A stretch of 16,208 bases of DNA from Saprospiraceae bacterium (GTDB lineage Bacteria > Bacteroidota > Bacteroidia > Chitinophagales > Saprospiraceae): positions 1 through 16,208 of the forward strand of contig SLDF01000054.1 in the NCBI GenBank assembly GCA_007125435.1. Direction: 5' to 3'. Below are positions 7,308-15,473 of the stretch, piece after piece. The notes beneath the pieces were generated by a model that searched no databases, was not told the DNA's origin, and saw nothing but the letters and a program-made list of their open reading frames with translations. The first letter of the stretch is position 1. Every line of letters begins with the position of its first letter. The translations under genes were made by a program, and so were the position numbers.

Positions 7308-7315
7308 CACCCAAA
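7287..7315 (-). promoter_or_regulatory. Possible divergent promoter for the DUF479/AcpH-like gene
   Basis: On the minus strand the region reads TTTG (7312-7315), 17 bp, then TATCTTTA (7287-7294), one base short of TAnnTTTG. The -7 boxes of the two directions are the arms of a perfect palindrome, AAAGATAA (7288-7295) and TTATCTTT (7299-7306). If both are used, the two polymerases would compete. Confidence 0.4.
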
Positions 7316-7334
7316 TTATAAAATACACTGAATT

Positions 7335-8432
7335 ATGGCACTCAAATGTGGTATCGTCGGATTACCTAATGTCGGAAAGTCAACTTTGTTCAACGCATTA
7401 ACATCTGCAAAGGCTTTAGCTGCGAATTATCCCTTTGCCACTAAAGAACCGAATGTGGGAATCATCACAGTTCCCGACAGCAGACTGGATCAATTAGCAG
7501 CATTGGTGAATCCTCAGAAGGTCTTGCCTACGACTGTAGAGATTGTAGATATAGCAGGATTAATAAAGGGTGCCAGTCAGGGTGAAGGGCTCGGCAATCA
7601 ATTTTTAGCAAATATAAGAGAAGTCAATGCCATAGTCCATGTTGTGAGGTGCTTCGAAGACGATAATGTTGTCCACGTAGATGGCAGTGTAGACCCCGTG
7701 AGAGACAAGGAGATCATCGACACCGAGCTTATGCTCAAAGACCTGGAAACCGTCACTAAGCAGCTTGACAAAGCCAAAAAGGCAGCAAAAAGCGGCGATA
7801 AAGAAGCCATTCGCATTGTTGAATTCGTAAATACGATAAAGAACCACATCGAAGGTGGCAATCCTGTGCGATCACTTGATGTAGAGGAAGACGAGCAAGC
7901 ACTACTAAATGATATGATGCTATTGACTGCCAAGCCTGTTATTTATGCTTGTAACGTAGATGAAGGGGCAGTCATAGATGGCAATAGCTACACAGAGGCC
8001 TTCAAAGAAGCCATCAAAGATGAAAATGCTGAAATGATCTTGATTTGTGCAGGTATAGAGTCAGAAATCGCAGAATTGGACAGCAAAGAAGATCGTCAAG
8101 AGTTTTTAGAAAGCATGGGACTGAGTGAGCCGGGTGTTAATAGGCTTATTTTAGCTTGCTATAGTATTCTCAACCTCATCACATATTTCACTGCGGGTGA
8201 AAAGGAAGTGAGAGCATGGACCATTACAAAAGGGACCAAAGCTCCGGGCGCTGCCGGCGTCATTCACACGGATTTTGAAAAAGGATTTATCCGGGCAGAG
8301 GTCATAGCATTTCAAGACTTTATTCAATTCAAATCTGAGGCTGCTGTAAAGGAGGCCGGTAAAATGTCAGTAGAGGGCAAAGAATACGTAGTGAAAGACG
8401 GTGATGTCATGCACTTTAGATTCAATGTCTGA
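7335..8432 (+). CDS. ychF: Redox-regulated ATPase YchF (Ola1 family)
   Basis: 365 residues, typical of YchF. An Obg-related P-loop protein that binds ribosomes and, unlike most of its relatives, prefers ATP. The G1 motif is GLPNVGKST (9-17), switch/G3 is DIAGLIKGASQGEGLGNQF (72-90), and the G4 position is NVDE (207-210) in place of NKxD, which is the hallmark of the ATP-preferring family. Residues around 125-195 form the inserted coiled-coil hairpin. The C-terminus is a TGS domain (about 280-365; LITYFTAGEKEVRAWTI, HTDFEKGFIRAEVI, GKEYVVKDGDVMHFRFN). Its last eight bases overlap the next gene, so translation is probably coupled. Confidence 0.97.
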   Translation: MALKCGIVGLPNVGKSTLFNALTSAKALAANYPFATKEPNVGIITVPDSRLDQLAALVNPQKVLPTTVEIVDIAGLIKGASQGEGLGNQFLANIREVNAIVHVVRCFEDDNVVHVDGSVDPVRDKEIIDTELMLKDLETVTKQLDKAKKAAKSGDKEAIRIVEFVNTIKNHIEGGNPVRSLDVEEDEQALLNDMMLLTAKPVIYACNVDEGAVIDGNSYTEAFKEAIKDENAEMILICAGIESEIAELDSKEDRQEFLESMGLSEPGVNRLILACYSILNLITYFTAGEKEVRAWTITKGTKAPGAAGVIHTDFEKGFIRAEVIAFQDFIQFKSEAAVKEAGKMSVEGKEYVVKDGDVMHFRFNV

Positions 8433-9003
8433 TCAACACATTTACATATTGCTCTATAAGCCTTTTGACTATTTGTCACAATTTACCCCTGAAAGTCCGG
8501 ATGACAAATGCCTGGCAGACATTCCGGGCATTCCGCCAAAAGTATACCCTGTTGGAAGGCTGGATAAGGATAGTGAAGGCCTGATATTACTGACCAACGA
8601 TAGTAATCATAAAACGCAAATTCAATCACCTAAAGCCAAACAGTACAAAACCTATATTCTAGCAGTGGAAGGCGAACCTAATATGGAAGCCATTCAACAA
8701 TTGGAAAGCGGTATTACCATTAGGGTTAATAAAAAAGATCACAAATGTGCACCTGCTAAAATCAAATTGCTAAACACTGTTCCAGATATCGTGCACTACC
8801 CTGGCAAACCTATACGCTACAGAAAGTCAATACCCGTCAGCTACATGGAAGTATCTATTAGTGAAGGTAAAAACAGGCAGGTAAGGCGAATGCTTGCTAA
8901 AGTGGGACATCCGGTCCTCAGGCTCATTCGCACTAAAATAGGTAATTATACCATAGATCAATTGCAGCCTGGTGAATGGTGCTATGTGAATAAATCAATA
9001 TAA
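8425..9003 (+). CDS. RluE/RsuA-family pseudouridine synthase
   Basis: 192 residues from the ATG at 8425, which overlaps the ychF stop in ATGTCTGA; a longer reading from GTG at 8401 would lie wholly inside ychF and adds nothing conserved. Converts a specific uridine in rRNA to pseudouridine. The catalytic block is VGRLDKDSEGLILLTND with nucleophile D47, and the family motifs YILLYKPF (near the start), SYMEVSISEGKNRQVRRML and VLRLIRTKIG follow. There is no N-terminal S4 domain, which resembles RluE (23S rRNA) more than RsuA or RluB. The exact target base cannot be read from the sequence. No clear terminator follows. Confidence 0.9.
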   Translation: MSDQHIYILLYKPFDYLSQFTPESPDDKCLADIPGIPPKVYPVGRLDKDSEGLILLTNDSNHKTQIQSPKAKQYKTYILAVEGEPNMEAIQQLESGITIRVNKKDHKCAPAKIKLLNTVPDIVHYPGKPIRYRKSIPVSYMEVSISEGKNRQVRRMLAKVGHPVLRLIRTKIGNYTIDQLQPGEWCYVNKSI

Positions 9004-9052
9004 GGTAAGTTGACTTAATTCCGAAATAGGTAGAAAACACTAAAATAAGATG

Positions 9053-9225
9053 GGGTGCATTTCAAAATGTCGTTTTTTCGGGTATTGCATCAGCGATGTG
9101 TAAGGGTGGCGACGCAGAAGCCAGACTCAGCGTAGCAATAGCGAAGCTGAGGCCGACCGTTTAGGGAGCCCTGAAACGTAGCGACCCGAAGGGTGATGCC
9201 CAAAGCGACAAAATGAAATACACCC
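9053..9225. repeat. 173-bp element with inverted terminal repeats (MITE-like)
   Basis: The ends GGGTGCATTTCAAAATGTCG (9053-9072) and 9206-9225 are inverted copies of each other with 16 of 20 positions matching. The interior holds further hairpins: CTCAGC 9126-9131 with GCTGAG 9146-9151, CGTTT 9158-9162 with AAACG 9174-9178, and ACCC 9184-9187 with GGGT 9191-9194. It sits in the convergent gap between the pseudouridine synthase gene and the end of the suf operon, where insertion is harmless. No ORF inside and no clear target-site duplication. A structured RNA or bidirectional terminator are alternatives. The rest of the 9004-9293 gap shows nothing else. Confidence 0.55.
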
Positions 9226-9293
9226 AATAACATGAGAGGAAATGTGACTATAATATGAAAAGAAGGTGGTCTGCAGCGACATACTGGAAGGTT

Positions 9294-9758
9294 CTAAGCC
9301 AAAGCTTTATCCATGATTGATTGAAGTTTGTGGTGTGAGGATGCTTCGCTACTCATCAAGTCGTATATGGTCACCTCTTCCAGGACAGAATCTACGGTAG
9401 CTTGCACCATTCTCCAAAGCGAACGAATAGAACAGTCAACAGAATTGTTACAGAATTTTTTTTCACCGGAGTGGCTAGCACAAAAAGACGGATCATATAG
9501 CGCTCCACCTAAAGCACGTAAAGCCATTTTGATGGTTATGGTTTTTGGATCAATAGCTAGTACATATCCGCCCTTATGGCCTCTCGTACTATTGATCAAT
9601 CCACCGGCCTTGAGTGTTCTAGTTATTTTTGCAACATAAGCATTGGACAAACCCTCTAAATCGCTTAAAGCCGCTATCGTAGCACCTTCATCCGGATCAG
9701 ATTTAGCGATCTGAAGTAATATTCTTAATCCATACTCATCAATAGCGTTAATCTTCAT
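9294..9758 (-). CDS. Rrf2/IscR-type transcriptional regulator
   Basis: 154 residues. N-terminal winged helix: DEYGLRILLQIA (7-18), recognition region LEGLSNAYVAKITRTLKAGG (34-53), and the wing RGHKGGYVLA (59-68). Three cysteines, C93, C103 and C109, sit where IscR carries its cluster ligands (E. coli C92, C98, C104), inside FCASHSGEKKFC and DCSIRSLW. The first spacing is longer than in IscR (nine residues between cysteines, not five). It probably holds an Fe-S cluster and senses cluster supply. It is the last gene of the suf operon, 18 bp past the DUF59 gene, so its level would follow that of the operon and could close a feedback loop through the palindromes at 15474-15515. An NsrR-like nitric oxide sensor is an alternative. 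Confidence 0.88.
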   Translation of the reverse strand: MKINAIDEYGLRILLQIAKSDPDEGATIAALSDLEGLSNAYVAKITRTLKAGGLINSTRGHKGGYVLAIDPKTITIKMALRALGGALYDPSFCASHSGEKKFCNNSVDCSIRSLWRMVQATVDSVLEEVTIYDLMSSEASSHHKLQSIMDKALA

Positions 9759-9776
9759 AACTAATTTTCTTTTCCA

Positions 9777-10088
9777 TTACATCATATCTAAAGCAAACCT
9801 TGCCTCTTCACTCATTCTATCTTTAGTCCATCTCGGCTTAAATACGACTTGCATATTTACATCTTTGACACCATCGACGGTCATTATTTTCTCTACAACT
9901 TCCATGGGAAGAGATTCTGCCACAGGACATGCTGGCGAAGTCAGCGTCATCTCTAAATCTACAATACCTTCATCATTTATATCCAAAGTATATATAAGCC
10001 CAAGTTCATAGACATCCACAGGAATTTCAGGGTCATAGACCGTCTTGATGGCTTCGACCATTGACTGCTTTATACTTTCCTTATCCAT
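9777..10088 (-). CDS. sufT: DUF59/MIP18-family Fe-S assembly protein (SufT type)
   Basis: 103 residues, the length of single-domain DUF59 proteins. Family landmarks are VYDPEIPVDVYELGLIY (17-33) and MTLTSPACP (47-55) with the conserved C54, then a C-terminal PRWTKDRMSEEARFALD. DUF59 members in suf operons are implicated in cluster maturation or transfer to client proteins; the biochemical role here is inferred from position and family. Its ATG lies 8 bp inside the end of sufE, so translation is probably coupled. PaaD, a relative in phenylacetate degradation, is excluded by the neighbourhood. Confidence 0.88.
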   Translation of the reverse strand: MDKESIKQSMVEAIKTVYDPEIPVDVYELGLIYTLDINDEGIVDLEMTLTSPACPVAESLPMEVVEKIMTVDGVKDVNMQVVFKPRWTKDRMSEEARFALDMM

Positions 10089-10515
10089 CTACTAAACCTT
10101 TACTATCTGCTACCAGACCATACATCTTCATCTGCTTGAGCATACTCAATAAGCCATTAGATCGAGTCGGAGACAAATGCTCCTTTAATCCTATTTTGTC
10201 TATAAAATAGAGATCTGCTTTAGCTATATCGCTAGCCTTCTCTCCTGACAACACTCTAATTAAAAGTGCGATGATGCCTTTAGTAATTATGGCATCACTA
10301 TCCGCCGTAAAGTGGACATGCTCGCCTTTCATATCAGCATGCAACCAAACACGACTCTGACACCCTTTAATGATGTAATCTTCCGTTTTATATTGTTCTC
10401 CAATCAGCGGTAAGGTCTTACCCATCTCTATGATGTACTCATACTTGTCCATCCAGTCATCGAAGAACTTGAACTCTTCTATTAGTTCGTCTTGTTTTTT
10501 ATTAATATCTGACAT
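10081..10515 (-). CDS. sufE: Cysteine desulfuration protein SufE
   Basis: 144 residues, close to E. coli SufE (138). It takes persulfide sulfur from SufS and hands it to SufB. The sulfur-accepting cysteine is C52 in IIKGCQSRVW, at the same place as C51 of E. coli SufE. Other family blocks are the start of the fold (ELIEEFKFFDDWMDKYEYII), LSGEKASDI and the LSPTRSNGL segment near residue 114. It starts 13 bp after the sufS stop and overlaps the DUF59 gene by 8 bp. Confidence 0.96.
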   Translation of the reverse strand: MSDINKKQDELIEEFKFFDDWMDKYEYIIEMGKTLPLIGEQYKTEDYIIKGCQSRVWLHADMKGEHVHFTADSDAIITKGIIALLIRVLSGEKASDIAKADLYFIDKIGLKEHLSPTRSNGLLSMLKQMKMYGLVADSKGLVDG

Positions 10516-10528
10516 AATATTTTAACTC

Positions 10529-11779
10529 TTAACTCAAAATATTGACAGCTCTTGTCAATGCCTCATAAAGTCTATCTAAATCTTCCATATTATTGTAAAG
10601 GCCAAATGAGGCTCTTACTGTACCGGGAATCCCATAATGATCCATTAAAGGCTGTGTACAATGGTGGCCTGTTCTTACGGCTATACCTTGCTTGTCCAAT
10701 AAGGTGCCTATATCATAAGGGTGAATATCTCCTACCAGGAAAGAAATCACGCCGGCCTTAGCCTTAGCCGTACCGATAAATCTCATGCCTTCAATGCTTG
10801 ACAAAAGATCGGTACCGTAGTTTAATAAATCATTTTCATGCTCACTGATAACATCTAGACCTATTTCTCCAATATAATCTACGGCCGCTGCCAATCCAAT
10901 ACTATCTGCAATATTAGGTGTACCAGCTTCGAATTTGAAAGGTAGCTCGTTGTATGTAGTCTTCTCGAAAGTTACGGTCTTGATCATTTCTCCACCTCCA
11001 TGATAAGGTGGCATTTTATTCAGCCAATGTTCTTTCCCATACAACACTCCAATTCCTGTCGGGCCGTACATCTTGTGTCCTGAAAAGACATAAAAATCAG
11101 CATCCAAGGCCTGAACATCTATTTTCATATGCGGGGTGGCCTGAGCACCGTCTACCAAAACAGGTATATCTAATTCATGCGCCATATCAATCATTTGCTT
11201 TACTGGATTAATGGTACCCAGTGTATTAGAAATATGATTGACAGCTACCATCTTGACTTTGGACGATAACTTGGACTTATAATCATCTAAGTCTATTTCC
11301 CCGGCCTCATCGACATGAACAACTTTTAGGTTGGCTCCTTTTTTTTCGCACACCATTTGCCATGGGACAATATTACTGTGGTGTTCAAGGGTTGTGATAA
11401 TGACTTCGTCACCTTCACGAATAAACGCATCTCCATAGCTAGACGCTACAAGATTAATACCCTCCGTACAACCTCTAACAAAAATAACTTCGTGGCTATG
11501 CTTTGCATTGATGAAAGACTGAATAGTCGCTCTAGACTTTTCAAAAGCATCTGTAGCCTCTTGACTAAGTTGATATACACCTCTGTGGACGTTGGCGTGA
11601 GTCTTGTCATAATAAGACTTAATGGCAGAGGTGACCACATCCGGTTTTTGACTAGAAGCAGCGCTATCTAAAAAAACCAAAGGCTTGCCATTCATTTGAC
11701 GCTGCAGTATAGGAAAATCTTTCCTCCTCTCTCCTATTCTATTCTTCATACTTGTCGTATCCACATCGAAAGCTTCCAT
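10529..11779 (-). CDS. sufS: Cysteine desulfurase SufS
   Basis: 416 residues, the size of group II desulfurases. It uses pyridoxal phosphate to strip sulfur from cysteine, giving alanine and an enzyme persulfide. Visible are the start of the fold LVFLDSAASSQKP (34-46), HANVHRGVYQLS, the cofactor-stacking LEHHSNIVPW (131-140), VDGAQATPH (209-217), the Schiff-base lysine K236 in FSGHKMYGPTG, and the active-site C374 in RTGHHCTQPLM. The short loop before C374 places it with SufS and not IscS/NifS. The first ATG lies one base after the sufD stop; a second ATG at residue 11 is closer to the start of conserved sequence and could also serve. Confidence 0.96.
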   Translation of the reverse strand: MEAFDVDTTSMKNRIGERRKDFPILQRQMNGKPLVFLDSAASSQKPDVVTSAIKSYYDKTHANVHRGVYQLSQEATDAFEKSRATIQSFINAKHSHEVIFVRGCTEGINLVASSYGDAFIREGDEVIITTLEHHSNIVPWQMVCEKKGANLKVVHVDEAGEIDLDDYKSKLSSKVKMVAVNHISNTLGTINPVKQMIDMAHELDIPVLVDGAQATPHMKIDVQALDADFYVFSGHKMYGPTGIGVLYGKEHWLNKMPPYHGGGEMIKTVTFEKTTYNELPFKFEAGTPNIADSIGLAAAVDYIGEIGLDVISEHENDLLNYGTDLLSSIEGMRFIGTAKAKAGVISFLVGDIHPYDIGTLLDKQGIAVRTGHHCTQPLMDHYGIPGTVRASFGLYNNMEDLDRLYEALTRAVNILS

Positions 11780-11780
11780 T

Positions 11781-13130
11781 TTATACTATTTTTTCAAAGG
11801 ATGATACGATATTATTGACCATAAAATCCCTGATTCCATTATGCTCAATAAAGTCCGTAACTTCCTGAAGGAAGGCCAACTGAAGCATCAACATAGCATC
11901 CCTTCTGGATAATCCTCTGCTCCTGAGATAAAAGACAGCATCCTCGTCTATTTGCCCTATTGTAGCGCCATGGCTGCACCGCACATCATCCGCAAAGATT
12001 TCTAGCTGAGGCTTGGCGTCCATACGGGCAGTATCTGATAAAATCAAAGCATTATTCTGTTGAAAAGCATTGATTTTCTGAGCATCCTGTCTTACCATGA
12101 CTTTCCCATTAAATACGCCCCTTGCTCTATCGTCTAGTATGCACTTATACCATTCGTTGGATTGACAATGAGGCTTAGCATGATCAATCAAAGTCTGATT
12201 ATCTACATGCTGTGTACCCAGGCCTAGTAAAACGCCATAAAGGTTTGTCAGAATATTTTCATCGCCATGTATGGCATTGATGTTATTTCTGATAATCGCG
12301 CCTCCAAGATCTGCAGTAAATGAAGTAAAAACGGAGTCCCTGTCTTGATCTGCCTTGATATCGTGAATGAGGTAATGATCATCAGACAACTTCTGAAGTT
12401 TGTAAGTATTACACTTAGCCTGCTTTGCAAGATTATAAAAGCAGTGGCTTGTGTTCAATACAGGATTTTCGCTGTTTGTTTCCGTAGAGATGTAAGATTC
12501 TACAACATTGAGAACTGCACTTTGCTCTACATTGAAAACAAATAGAGGTGCTGACAATTTAGGCGAATCTCCTGATTGGCTGATATGGACAATTTGTATT
12601 GGTTTTTCTATAACTACATTTTTATCCACATTAATGAACATGCCTGACCTCGAAAAAGCAGTATTCAATTGGAAGAATGGATTGGTATTCTCATCGACTT
12701 CGCTGGTTAATCTGGAGGACAATACCTTGTTATATACTTCGTGGTTCATTGCATCCTCTACTGAGAATGCGCTTAAGCCTTCGACCTGATTCAGATTATC
12801 GCTAAGGTGAGACTGATATACACCATTGACAAAAACCAATCTTATCGCGTCTACATCCGGCATTTTTGCCACCTCTGGAAGTGATGAAATAGTCATGGAT
12901 GTATCTTCCAAAACGTACTTGTGCTTCAAGATACGCTGTACAGAAGTATATTTCCAGTCTTCATGTCGCAGTGTTGGGAATTGTAAAGTATTAAGCTTCT
13001 CGAAAGCAGATTGTCTAATCTGATGAAACGGATTTGACTTTTGTCCATTCAAGCTAGCTTCAAAAGATCCAAATAGTGCATCGAACCGCTGGTACGCTTC
13101 TTTATTTATGTCTATAACCGTTTGTTGCAT
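11781..13130 (-). CDS. sufD: Fe-S cluster scaffold subunit SufD
   Basis: 449 residues. SufD pairs with SufB to form the beta-helix scaffold on which SufC acts. Conserved parts: LRHEDWKYTSVQRI near residue 55, the beta-helix core through IVHISQSG and HVDNQTLIDHAKPHCQSNEWYK, FQQNNALILSDTARMDAKPQLEIFADDVRCSHGATIG with C385 and H387 at the places of E. coli SufD C358 and H360, and the C-terminal FYLRSRGLSRRDAMLMLQLAF that contacts SufC. These last residues fit the SufB-SufD interface where clusters form. It starts 60 bp after the sufC stop, the widest gap in the operon; I see no promoter there. Confidence 0.96.
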   Translation of the reverse strand: MQQTVIDINKEAYQRFDALFGSFEASLNGQKSNPFHQIRQSAFEKLNTLQFPTLRHEDWKYTSVQRILKHKYVLEDTSMTISSLPEVAKMPDVDAIRLVFVNGVYQSHLSDNLNQVEGLSAFSVEDAMNHEVYNKVLSSRLTSEVDENTNPFFQLNTAFSRSGMFINVDKNVVIEKPIQIVHISQSGDSPKLSAPLFVFNVEQSAVLNVVESYISTETNSENPVLNTSHCFYNLAKQAKCNTYKLQKLSDDHYLIHDIKADQDRDSVFTSFTADLGGAIIRNNINAIHGDENILTNLYGVLLGLGTQHVDNQTLIDHAKPHCQSNEWYKCILDDRARGVFNGKVMVRQDAQKINAFQQNNALILSDTARMDAKPQLEIFADDVRCSHGATIGQIDEDAVFYLRSRGLSRRDAMLMLQLAFLQEVTDFIEHNGIRDFMVNNIVSSFEKIV

Positions 13131-13190
13131 GTTTTTATCTATCTAAGATTTTAAAAGATGTGTTTTGAAAAAGGATGGTCATATGATGAC

Positions 13191-13949
13191 TTATACTGTC
13201 GCTGCCAACTCATCTTTGATCCAATCGTATCCTTTTTCCTCCAATTCTAGTGCTAAAGATTTGTCGCCGGATTTTACGATTCTCCCTTCATGTAAAACAT
13301 GTACATAATCCGGAACAATGTAATTGAGTAATCTCTGATAGTGGGTAATGACTACGAAGGAACGCTCACCATCTCTCAAAGCATTAACACCTTCAGCGAC
13401 TACTTTGAGTGCGTCAATGTCCAGACCTGAGTCGGTCTCATCCAGAATCGCTAATTTTGGCTCTAGTACAGCCATCTGTAAAATCTCATTTCTCTTTTTC
13501 TCACCACCGGAGAATCCATCGTTTAATGACCTTTTGAGCATTTGCTCATTCATGCCAATCATGTTAACTTTCTCCCTAAGGAACTTCAGAGTCTCCATAG
13601 GGTTGAGTTCCTCTAGTCCACGTACCTTTCTGCTGGTATTCAATATTTGTTTTAAAAAGTTGGACATGGATACACCAGGTATCTCTACCGGATATTGAAA
13701 ACTTAGAAAAACACCTTTTTGAGCTCTTTCGTCAACATCTAACTCTGATAGGTCTTCACCTAAATATTCCATAGAACCACCTGTGATTTCATAATCTTCC
13801 TTACCTGCAATCACATTGCCGAGAGTACTTTTGCCCGAGCCATTGGGTCCCATGATGGCATGAACTTCTCCAGGTTTCACATCAAGATTAATACCTTTGA
13901 GTATCATCTTGTCTTCGATATTTACTTTTAAGTCTTTTATACTTAACAT
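13191..13949 (-). CDS. sufC: SUF system ATPase SufC
   Basis: 252 residues, standard size. An ABC-type ATPase that drives the shape changes of SufBCD during cluster assembly; it acts in the cytoplasm and has no membrane partner. Walker A is GPNGSGKST (34-42), the Q-loop is at Q85 in FLSFQYPVEIPG, the signature is FSGGEKKR (146-153), Walker B is LAILDE (166-171), the D-loop is SGLD, and the switch histidine is H203 in VVITHY. The segment SGGEKKRNEILQMAVLEPKL is typical of SufC. It starts 31 bp after the sufB stop. Confidence 0.97.
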   Translation of the reverse strand: MLSIKDLKVNIEDKMILKGINLDVKPGEVHAIMGPNGSGKSTLGNVIAGKEDYEITGGSMEYLGEDLSELDVDERAQKGVFLSFQYPVEIPGVSMSNFLKQILNTSRKVRGLEELNPMETLKFLREKVNMIGMNEQMLKRSLNDGFSGGEKKRNEILQMAVLEPKLAILDETDSGLDIDALKVVAEGVNALRDGERSFVVITHYQRLLNYIVPDYVHVLHEGRIVKSGDKSLALELEEKGYDWIKDELAATV

Positions 13950-13980
13950 TCTATAATTGATTTTTGGGTATTTATAATAT

Positions 13981-15420
13981 TTATCCTACGCTTCCTTCTA
14001 AGCTGATAGAAAGCAATTTTTGAGCCTCGACGGCAAATTCCATTGGTAATTCATTGAAAACTTCTTTGCAGTATCCATTGACAATCATATTCACAGCATC
14101 TTCTTCGCTAAGTCCTCTCTGCATGCAATAAAATAATTGATCTTCACCAATTTTTGACGTCGTGGCTTCATGTTCAATCTGCGCTGACTTATTCTCTACT
14201 TCAATATATGGAAATGTATGTGCGCCACAGCGATCTCCCATGAGAAGCGAATCGCATTGAGAGAAATTACGCGAATTCTCAGCTCTTTTACCGATCTTGA
14301 CTAATCCTCTGTAGGAATTGTGGCTCTTACCGGCCGAAATTCCTTTTGAGATAATAGTACTGCTGGTGTTCTTGCCAAGATGAATCATCTTAGTACCCGT
14401 ATCGGCTTGCTGAAAATTATTAGTCACAGCGATAGAATAAAATTCACCAACAGAGTGATGACCTTTTAGTATGACACTAGGGTATTTCCAAGTCACAGCA
14501 GATCCTGTCTCCACCTGTGTCCAACTGATTTTAGAATGATCTCCCTTACAAATTCCTCTTTTGGTGACGAAGTTGTATATACCACCCTTACCTTCTTTAT
14601 TTCCGGGATACCAGTTTTGAACCGTACTGTATTTTACGTGGGCCCTTTCTTTTGCTACGATTTCTACCACTGCTGCATGGAGTTGGTTTTCATCTCGCAT
14701 CGGAGCGGTACATCCTTCAAGATAGCTCACATAACTGTCATCCTCAGCTACAATTAATGTTCGCTCGAATTGTCCTGTGTTTGCTGCATTGATCCTAAAG
14801 TAAGTAGAAAGCTCCATAGGGCATTCGACGCCTTTAGGTATATAGCAAAAAGAGCCATCGCTAAATACAGCCGAATTGAGAGCTGCGAAATAGTTATCAT
14901 TTGCAGGCACGACAGAACCTATATACTTCTTTACCAGTTCAGGGTGCTCTTGCACAGCTTCACTGAATGAGCAGAAAATAATACCGAGTTCAGATAGTGT
15001 ATCTTTGAAAGTAGTCTTAACCGATACTGAGTCAATAACGGCATCTACCGCTACACCTGCCAGCGCGGCTTGCTCCTCTAGAGGCACACCTAATTTCTTG
15101 AAAGTCTCCAATAATTCAGGATCCACTTCATCCATACTCTGCAATTTCTTTTTGGGTGCGGCAAAGTATATGATATCCTGATAGTCAATTTCAGGATAGT
15201 GTACATTAGGCCATTTTGGTTCTTTCATGGTGAGCCATTGACGATAAGCATCAAGTCTCCACTCTAACATCCACTCCGGCTCGTTCTTCTTAGCTGAGAT
15301 CCATCTTACGGTATCTTCATTGAGACCTTTCGGAAGGGTTTCCATATCATAATTAGATGACCAACCGTGCTTGTAGTCGCTCTTGGTGTGTTCCTCTAAT
15401 GTTTGCATTGAATCACTCAT
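13981..15420 (-). CDS. sufB: Fe-S cluster scaffold subunit SufB
   Basis: 479 residues, slightly shorter than the E. coli protein (495). It is the core of the SufBC2D scaffold and receives sulfur from SufE. The N-terminal part has PEWMLEWRLDAYRQW (48-62), then YIPKGVECPMELSTYFRIN and the beta-helix. Key residues counted from the C-terminus match E. coli: C389 (in SQCDSLLMGDRCGAHT) with C405, and E418 (in IEHEATTSKIGEDQLFYC) with E434, both needed for cluster assembly there. The end EFAVEAQKLLSISLEGSVG is almost identical to the family tail. It opens the operon, behind the promoter at 15452-15459 and the palindromes at 15474-15515. Confidence 0.97.
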   Translation of the reverse strand: MSDSMQTLEEHTKSDYKHGWSSNYDMETLPKGLNEDTVRWISAKKNEPEWMLEWRLDAYRQWLTMKEPKWPNVHYPEIDYQDIIYFAAPKKKLQSMDEVDPELLETFKKLGVPLEEQAALAGVAVDAVIDSVSVKTTFKDTLSELGIIFCSFSEAVQEHPELVKKYIGSVVPANDNYFAALNSAVFSDGSFCYIPKGVECPMELSTYFRINAANTGQFERTLIVAEDDSYVSYLEGCTAPMRDENQLHAAVVEIVAKERAHVKYSTVQNWYPGNKEGKGGIYNFVTKRGICKGDHSKISWTQVETGSAVTWKYPSVILKGHHSVGEFYSIAVTNNFQQADTGTKMIHLGKNTSSTIISKGISAGKSHNSYRGLVKIGKRAENSRNFSQCDSLLMGDRCGAHTFPYIEVENKSAQIEHEATTSKIGEDQLFYCMQRGLSEEDAVNMIVNGYCKEVFNELPMEFAVEAQKLLSISLEGSVG

Positions 15421-15451
15421 ATGTATTGTTTGTATTTAGTCTTAATAAGGG

Positions 15452-15459
15452 CAAAGTTA
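15452..15459 (-). promoter_or_regulatory. suf operon -7 promoter box
   Basis: On the minus strand TAACTTTG fits TAnnTTTG, about 32 bases before the sufB ATG, with a predicted start near 15446. There is no TTTG at the usual -33 place (about 15477-15484); the first palindrome lies there instead. Confidence 0.6.
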
Positions 15460-15473
15460 ACCTTTTGTTCAAT

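Noticed and set aside
8401..8424. Upstream GTG start for the pseudouridine synthase
   Set aside because: Would add eight residues coded inside ychF; the ATG at 8425 fits both the family start and the usual overlap pattern.
13178..13190. Palindrome GTCATATGATGAC between sufD and sufC
   Set aside because: Only 5-bp arms, no -7 box nearby, and the operon appears continuous; probably chance.
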